DNA of 64,000 nucleotides from Microcebus murinus. Taxonomy: Eukaryota; Chordata; Mammalia; Primates; Cheirogaleidae. The notes beneath the pieces are model-generated. The model saw only the letters and a list, made by a program, of their open reading frames with translations. It did not search any database and was not told the DNA's origin. Shown in pieces: positions 1-64,000 of the stretch (its first letter is position 1; every line of letters begins with the position of its first letter). The stretch covers positions 754,501 to 818,500 of the forward strand of contig NC_134120.1 of assembly GCF_040939455.1 (NCBI RefSeq), written 5' to 3'. The translations under genes and the position numbers were made by a program.

Positions 1-1094
1 AGCTGACAAGTAATAAAAACAAATATAAGTTATAAAGAAAGTTATGTTGTTGGACAGAGCTATGTCTTTCTAGCACTAAAAAGGAGGAGGCTAATTAGGA
101 TCTAAAGACCCCTTATGTCAAAGAAGAGATCACAACAGACACAGGAAAATGAGCGGAACAGCCAAAATCAGGAGAATGTTTATAGGAAGACACACACAAT
201 TAAGCGCACACAACAGAAAAGGTGTCAGCTAAAACTAAAGAATCAAAGAACTACATAACCATTTGAAACAAAAGAAAACACAGTCAGTGAACCCCCAAAA
301 ATCCAAAGTACAAGGATGTAAGCAAATGTAAGAGCAAAAATTTACAGCACAGAAAATAAACACACACAGTAATAGCAAGAAAGTAATTATTTTTCAAAAT
401 ATTTTAAAATACACTCATTTCAGTAATAAAACCAATAGAATAAAACTATTAATAATAAAAGATGTACAAGACATCTACACAAAAACTACAAAACATTACT
501 GAGAGTATCAGCGTAATATCATCTTAACTACTTTAATTTTCTAGTATTTTTAGTTTGTAGAGTTAATTCTCACATTTGGTCATTCTTGGCCTTTGCATTT
601 CCCTGTATACGTGAAAAATACCTTGTCAATTACCACCCAAAAGAAAACATGCTAAGATTTTTGTTGGGTTTCTGTTGAATATTTGGGCATTGGACATCTT
701 TGTACATTCTAATTTGTGAACAAAATATGTTCTATTTATAGAACTTTAGAATCTGCTTGTCGATTTCAACAAAGAAGTCAGTTGGAATTCTGAAAGGGCT
801 AACACTGAATCTGTATATCAATTTAAGGAGTGCTGCCTTTTAACAATACTAATACTTAAAACTATGAGCATGTGTTTCAACGATATTTGGTAGTTTTTCA
901 AAATACAAATTTTGCACTTCTTCCGTTAAATTTATTCTTAAGGTTTTTTAATGCTATCGTAAATTTTACTGTTTATGTCCTTACTCTGTCTTATTTGCTA
1001 AAAAGCACTCATAAACAAACTAGACAATTTCAAAGAATTATTGGATACTTTTCAGTTTTCCTTCCCCTCAAGACACAAGCAGGAACCTTGTGCC

Positions 1095-1249
1095 ATCTTA
1101 ACATGACACACCATGGTATGGACATACAACAGTTTATCTTAACATGACATACCGTGGTATGGACATACAACAGTTTACCTTAACATGACATACCACATAC
1201 AATAGTTTATCTCAACATGACACACCATGGTATGGACATACAACAGTTT
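1095..1249. repeat. 41-bp tandem repeat, about 3.8 copies
   Basis: Units begin at 1095, 1136, 1177 and 1209 (atcttaacatgacacacc... type). The first two periods are 41 bases; the third unit lost 9 bases. Each full unit has a short inverted repeat around catacc-gt-ggtatg or accatggt. Confidence 0.9.
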
Positions 1250-3784
1250 CATGACCAGTCACCCACTCAGGGTATCTGGACTATTTCTGAATTTTGGCAG
1301 TTTTAAATAATACAGACATAAATATTCCTGTTCAGGTTTTTATATCAATATAAACTAACATTTCTCTGTGATAAAGGTCTAGGAATTCAACTGCTGGGTC
1401 ACAGGACAGTTGCATATTTAGTTTTTTTAAGAAACCATCAAACAATTTTCCAGGGTAACTACACCATTTGATATTTCCACAAGAAATGTATGAATGATGC
1501 ACTTTCTTCACACTGTTGCTAACTAACATTTGGTGTTGTCTCTGTTTTTCATTTTAGCCATTCTGATACATGTGTACTGACATTTCATTGTGTTTTAATT
1601 TGCATTTCTTGATAACTAAGGATGTTGAATTTCTTTTCATGTGCTTATTTTCTATCTGTAAGTTTTTGGAAAAATGTCTCTTTAAATCTTTTGCCCATTT
1701 TCTAATTTGAATTTTTTATTTCTACTGTTGAGTTTTGAGTTTTTATATATTCCAGACACAAATCTTTGTCAGATACATGGTTTGCAATATTTTCTCCCAA
1801 TCTGTGGCCTGTTTTTCAACATAGTCACATGTTTTTCACAAAGCACATGTTTTTCCAGTTTAATGAGATGTAACATTTTTTTCTCTTCTGCACTGCTGTT
1901 TTGCTGAAGTCTAAGAAATAGTTTCTTACCCTTAGATTCTGAATATTTTCTATTTTATTTCTAAGTCTTAGAGTTTTACATTAAGTCCATGATCATTTTT
2001 TCTTAACCAATGGATGCTCAAGCCCCATTTTCTTTCTGTAACAGCTCTAGCACCTTCGTCTATTTCTGGGTTCCCATGTTTCACAGATCTTCTTATCCAT
2101 TCTCCTTCTACACTGCACTAACGTAGCTATGTAATATGCCTTAGCATCAAGGAAAGAATTCCTTATTTTACCTACTCCAGAGCCTGTACCTTTTCAAATT
2201 AGTATGAGAATAAGACTATGTTTTTGAAAAAAACACTTGCTGGGATTTTGATAGGAACTATATTAAACCTATAGATTAATTTCTGAAAAACTGTGGAATG
2301 TCCCAATCCCAGAACACAGCATGTCTACTTACTTAGGTCATCGTGATTACTTTATTCAACACATTGTGGATTGTAGCTTACCTGAGAGTAAGCTCACGTT
2401 TTCATAGCTGTTACTGTAAGAGTACTACATTTTTGTTTCCACATGTTCAATGTTATGATACAGAAATAGGGTTAGTATTTGTGTGTTGACCTTGTAACTT
2501 GCCACCCTGCTGAACCTATTCCAGGATTTTTTTTATAGATCCCTTCAGGATTTTCTATATATACAAGCATGTCATTGGCATATCAAGACATTTTTATTTC
2601 TTCTTTTCCAGTCTGTATGTCTTTTATTTCCTTTTCCTGCCTTACAGACCAGAACTGCCAGTTGAATAAGAGCAGTACAAGCAAACATCTCAGAAAGGAG
2701 GCATTCAGTCTTACACCATTAAATACAATGTTAGTTATAGGTTTTTTGTAGATTTTTTTTAACAAGATATGGGTATTCCCCTCTACTCCAACCTGCTGAG
2801 ATTTTTGTCATGAATAGGTGTTGGATTTAATCAAATGCTCTTCCCTGCAATAACTGCTATGCTTGTATGGTTTTCTTCATTCTCCTGACAGGGTAGATTA
2901 CATGGGCTCATTGTAGAACACTGAGGCAGACTCATATTCCACGATAACCTCCCTGTGGTCAGGATATATAATTCTCCTTATATATTGTTGATTCCAATTT
3001 CCAAATTTTTAAAAAGATTTTTGTGTATATTTTCATGAGGAATACTGGTCTGTAGCTTTATTACATTGTCTTTGGCTGGTATTGGGATAAAGATAATCCT
3101 GGCCTCATAAAATGAGCTGGATAGTATTCCATCCTCAACTGTTTTCTAGAAATGACTGTGGAACAGTAATGTTAAGTCCTCTTTAAAGGTTTCAAGGAAT
3201 TCACCAAGGAAAATGTCTGGACCCTGATACTTCCTTCTCAGAGCTTTTAAATTACTAATTCAACTTCTTTACTGGTTATAAGACTATGCACAGTTTATTT
3301 CATTTTGACTGAGTTTTTATGGTTTATGCTTTCAGAAGTGAGTGGTCCCTTTCATCTATCCATGCATATATTTATGACGGCAAAGCTGTTGGTATATTTT
3401 GTAATTACCTTTTTGATGGCTGCAGGATCTACAGTGAAAACCCCTATTTCACTACTGATATTGGTGACTTGTAACTTCACTTTTTATTTTGATCTGTCTT
3501 GCTAAAGGTTTATCAATTTTATTAATTTATTTAGATGAACCAGCTTCTACTTTCATAGATTTTCTGTCATTCCTATTTTCAGTTTCATTGTCTTCTACTC
3601 TGTATTACTTCTTTCTGTCTGCATGTCTTGGTTTAATTTTGCTCGTTTTCTCCTGATGTCTTGAGGTCGGAGTTCAGGTGACTGACCCGAGAGCTTCGCC
3701 AGCTCCTCTGCAGGCAGTTAGTGCTACAGAATCCCTCTTCGCACCATCCCTACACGTGCCACTTATTTCAGAATGTCGTATTTT

Positions 3785-4130
3785 GGCCAGGCGTGGTGGC
3801 TCACACCTGTAATCCTAGCACTCTGGGAGGCCGAGGCAGGCGGATCGCTCAAGGTCAGGAGTTCGAAACCAGCCTGAGCAAGAGCGAGACCCCGTCTCTA
3901 CTATAAACAGAAAGAGATTAATTGGCCAACTAATATATATATATACAAAAAATTAGCCAGGCATGGTGGCGCATGCCTGTAGTCCCAGCTACTCGGGAGG
4001 CTGAGGCACAAGGATCCCTTGAGCCCAGGAGTTTGAGATTGCTGTGAGCTAGGCTGACGCCACGGCACTCACTCTAGCCTGGGCAACAAAGTGAGAATCT
4101 GTCTCAAAAAAAAAAAAAAAAAAAAAAAAA
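3785..4130 (+). mobile_element. Lemur-type Alu with 14-bp target duplication
   Basis: Full dimeric Alu starting ggccaggcgtggtggctc, with the lemur linker and a 24-A tail. It is flanked by identical gaatgtcgtatttt at 3771-3784 and 4131-4144, so it is a recent insertion into the L1. Confidence 0.96.
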
Positions 4131-4954
4131 GAATGTCGTATTTTCATTTTCATTCAGTTGTATGTATTTTTTGTTTCCTTGAGAAGTACTATTTACCCCA
4201 TAAATTAATTCAAGGCGTGTTGTTTACATTCCATGTGTTTTAGAGTTTTCCTGTTGTTTTTCTTTTACTGATTACTAATTTGATTCTATCATGGTGAGAG
4301 AATACACTGTATGATTTCGATTCTTTTTAATTTGTCGCGGTTTCACAGCACAGTATATGGCTTATCTTGGTGAATGCTCCATGGGCACTGGAGTAAATGT
4401 GTTCTCTCCTCCTGACAGGGAGAGTGGTCTGTGCATGTCAGCCAGGTCCTGCTGGCTCATCCTGTGCAGATCTTCTGGATCACTGCTGAGTTTCTGTCGG
4501 TTTCTTCTATCCAATTTGACAGGATGACCTTGAACCACCTACCCGTGAGTTTGTCTACTTATTTCAGCTCCAATAGTTTTGATTCACATATTTCATGGAT
4601 CTGTTGTTTAATGGGTACAAATTTAGCATCTTTCATCTTCCTGATGGATTAATCCCATTACTGTTACATAACATTCCTTTTTCTCTAGTAACTTTCTTCA
4701 CTCTGAAGTACACTTTCTTTGATGTTAATATAGCTCCTCCTACTTCTGTTTGATTAATTTTATGTGGTCCCTTTTTTCCCACGTTTACTTTCATCCTATC
4801 ATGTCACTGAATTTGAAGTGACTTTCTTGCAAACAACATAAGGGTTGGGTCCCATTTTCTTTTAACCCACTCTGTCTGTCTCATGCTTGGTGCATTTTGA
4901 CAGTTCAAAATAAAGGTAATTACTGATATGTTAGAATTAAGTCTGCACTGCATG

Positions 4955-5093
4955 TTCTGTCACTCAGGCTTTAGCAGTGAGTGGTGAGTTCAAAGCTCAC
5001 TGCAGCCTGAACTCCTGGACTTAAGCGATCTGCCCACCTTGGCCTCTCAAGTCACTTGAGATAACAGGCATGAGCCACGAAGCTCGGTGCCCC
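4955..5093 (-). mobile_element. Alu left-monomer fragment
   Basis: Reverse-complement Alu text (gctcactgcagcctgaactc, ttggcctctcaa, aacaggcatgagccac), diverged and monomeric; FLAM/AluJ-like. Confidence 0.8.
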
Positions 5094-6646
5094 CTCCCAC
5101 CATCTGCATTTTATTATTTGCTTTCAGTTAGTTTCCTCTGATATTCTGTTTCTAATTTTTTCCTTCTTATGTATTACTTAAGCCCTTCCATCTTAGTAGT
5201 TTATTTATAGCATCTCAGAGAGTATCTCTTTACACATTTTTTATGGTTTCTCTGGATATTACAATATGCACTGTAATACTTATTTATTAAGCTGTATTAC
5301 CTCAGAAAAGTAAGATAAAATGTTCTTTCTCCCCAGTTCCAGAAAAAGCAGACATTCTCCTCTTCTTGAAGCTAGTTCTGACTAAGAGGTGAAGGAGGAT
5401 CCACAACAGTGTCCGCCTTGGTCCTGCTCTGATTTCGCCCCAGGGAGCCTTTCCAGACAGACTTCAAACACTGTGCTAGACCTGTAAAACCTGCAACTTC
5501 CAAAATCTCTACTTCTAAGCTGTGACCTTACTTGATCTGTTGCTCGATTAATAATACTTAAATTTACATGTTTGTACAAAAATTTAGATACTTCTAAGGT
5601 TTCCTTGGTAAGCCAGGGGACAAACTTTGGCATTTTCTTTCTTTTCCCTATATGCATAAAGGTATGACAAAACCTTGGCTTGGAATGGAGTTTTATTAAA
5701 ACAAATAGTTTGACAGTCTTTATTTATATTAAACTCTAGAATACTCTAGAACATTGTAATATTCTACAACTATCATCTATTTATACAGTTGCTATCACAT
5801 AATGCTTATTTTTCAATATAAGATCGCTTCTTTGGAAAAAAATGAAAAACAATGAACTCCTCTGAATGGTTTCTTTAAAAAATAAAGTCCTTAATATTGG
5901 GCCTAAATTAGAAAAGTTGAAGCTCATCGTTTTCCACCTGAGACACACATACGGAAAACACACTAAATATGTACAAGTTAATTAACTAAAGGAATTGGAT
6001 CTAAGGATTTTGTTGCTGAATGCTAGTATCAGAGCAACATGAAATATAATGAATATAATTTTTAAAACATACACATAAGGAAGTAAACTTCATGATTAAT
6101 GATTGATAACAGGATTCATTTATTCAGTATTTGAGAACCGGGATGTGTCAGACCATCAATTTAAAAATAAATAAATATAAATGCCCAACAACTTTGTGAT
6201 TGTGCAAAAAATATATATAAGTATTAAATTAAATTTTAAAATTTTGAAAAAAATAAAAAATAAAAAAAATAAATAAATAAATGAGTAAAAACCCTAAACA
6301 AATTAACAAGAATTAACAAACAAAAAAGGAAATTTACATCGCTCCCTTACTTAAAAATTCTTATATAGACTTATCAAATCAGGAAGAAAGTAAAATATTT
6401 AAATAGTTAACATAAAATGAGGCTTTTCCATATTCCTAGCATGACATGGAAAACACTTCAAGTAACCTAATCTGTCTTAAAAACTATCAACTCTACGTAC
6501 ATCAAATCTTACACAAGGATGTTAGGATTTAACATATGTGTTTCAAACAATTTCCTTCAAATTCAGAAGTTAATTGCAGTCAGGCTAAATGTCAATAACT
6601 GTTATATATAGTTCTTGAATATATCGAAAATTAAAAATGCATCAAC

Positions 6647-63996
<57,350 letters not shown>

Positions 63997-64000
63997 GCTC

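Larger units (their letters stand above)
540..5340 (-). repeat. Old L1 (LINE-1), minus strand
   Basis: The plus strand carries reverse-complement L1 ORF2/3' text in order: caaagaagtcagttggaatt near 770, cttgcacttcttccgttaaa near 912, caactgctgggtcacaggac near 1390, tcatgtgcttattttctatc near 1637, and atcatggtgagagaat near 4287. Unlike the classic arrangement, segments are broken and diverged, so two L1 insertions may be merged here. It is interrupted by a 41-bp repeat (1095-1249), a lemur-type Alu (3785-4130) and an Alu fragment (4955-5093). No intact ORF. Confidence 0.8.
1..6646 (-). other. ATP9B: ATP9B intron 6 (partial)
   Basis: Runs from the exon 6 donor to the window start without reaching exon 7. 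Mostly L1. 1-430 is AT-rich with nothing recognised; 430-525 resembles a short plus-strand L1 piece. 5345-6225 is unassigned. 6228-6285 is an A/T simple repeat (aaat-type). Confidence 0.85.

Noticed and set aside
5736..5774. Heat-shock-element-like alternating GAA/TTC pattern (agaatactctagaacattg)
   Set aside because: One core triplet deviates and the site is intronic and AT-rich; the match is expected by chance.
1..6640. ATP9B exon 7 (N-Q-R-I-P segment and DGET loop)
   Set aside because: Searched on the minus strand by eye; no matching acceptor plus coding text, and most of the interval is L1.

Overview
This window is nuclear DNA from a primate, almost certainly a strepsirrhine and most likely a lemur. 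Most Alu elements share a middle A-rich linker of the type 'ctataaatagaaagaaat...ggccaactaatatata' and a right-arm end 'tgacgccacggcactcactc', which I associate with lemur Alus and not with human subfamilies. The rest of the repeat content (MIR, L2, old L1, Tigger/mariner/hAT fossils, ERV LTRs) is ordinary for a mammal.

The only protein-coding gene I can support is the 5' part of ATP9B, on the minus strand. ATP9B is a class-2 P4-ATPase (phospholipid-transporting ATPase IIB, trans-Golgi/endosomal). Six coding exons read through in phase: exon 1 63875-63996 (ATG at 63996-63994), exon 2 44829-45002, exon 3 31500-31650, exon 4 28684-28797, exon 5 16384-16492 and exon 6 6647-6705. Together they encode residues 1-243 of a family protein of about 1,150 residues: the cytosolic N-tail, TM1, TM2 and the start of the actuator domain. 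The window ends 4 bases upstream of the ATG, so promoter and transcription start lie outside. The next exon lies beyond base 1.

Layout: 1-6646 is intron 6, mostly a long minus-strand L1. 6706-16383 is intron 5 (mariner fossil, L2, AluJ, MIR). 16493-28683 is intron 4 (L1, Alus, a solo ERV LTR with a 4-bp target duplication). 28798-31499 is intron 3, with no recognisable repeat. 31651-44828 is intron 2 (L1s, Alus, a Y1 RNA retropseudogene, a 123-bp duplicated segment). 45003-63874 is intron 1 (L2, a MER2/Tigger element, hAT-type elements, tandem Alus, two paralogous L1 fragments, and a GC-rich 43-bp minisatellite abutting exon 1 in a CpG island).

I found no undescribed biological system. The observations most worth checking are a strong decoy splice donor 7 bases inside exon 5 whose use would frameshift to a stop in exon 6; the structured, G-quadruplex-capable minisatellite beside exon 1; a 123-bp local duplication; the Y1 RNA retrocopy; and two Alus inserted at one target site. 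Most long open frames in the window are accidents of repeats.
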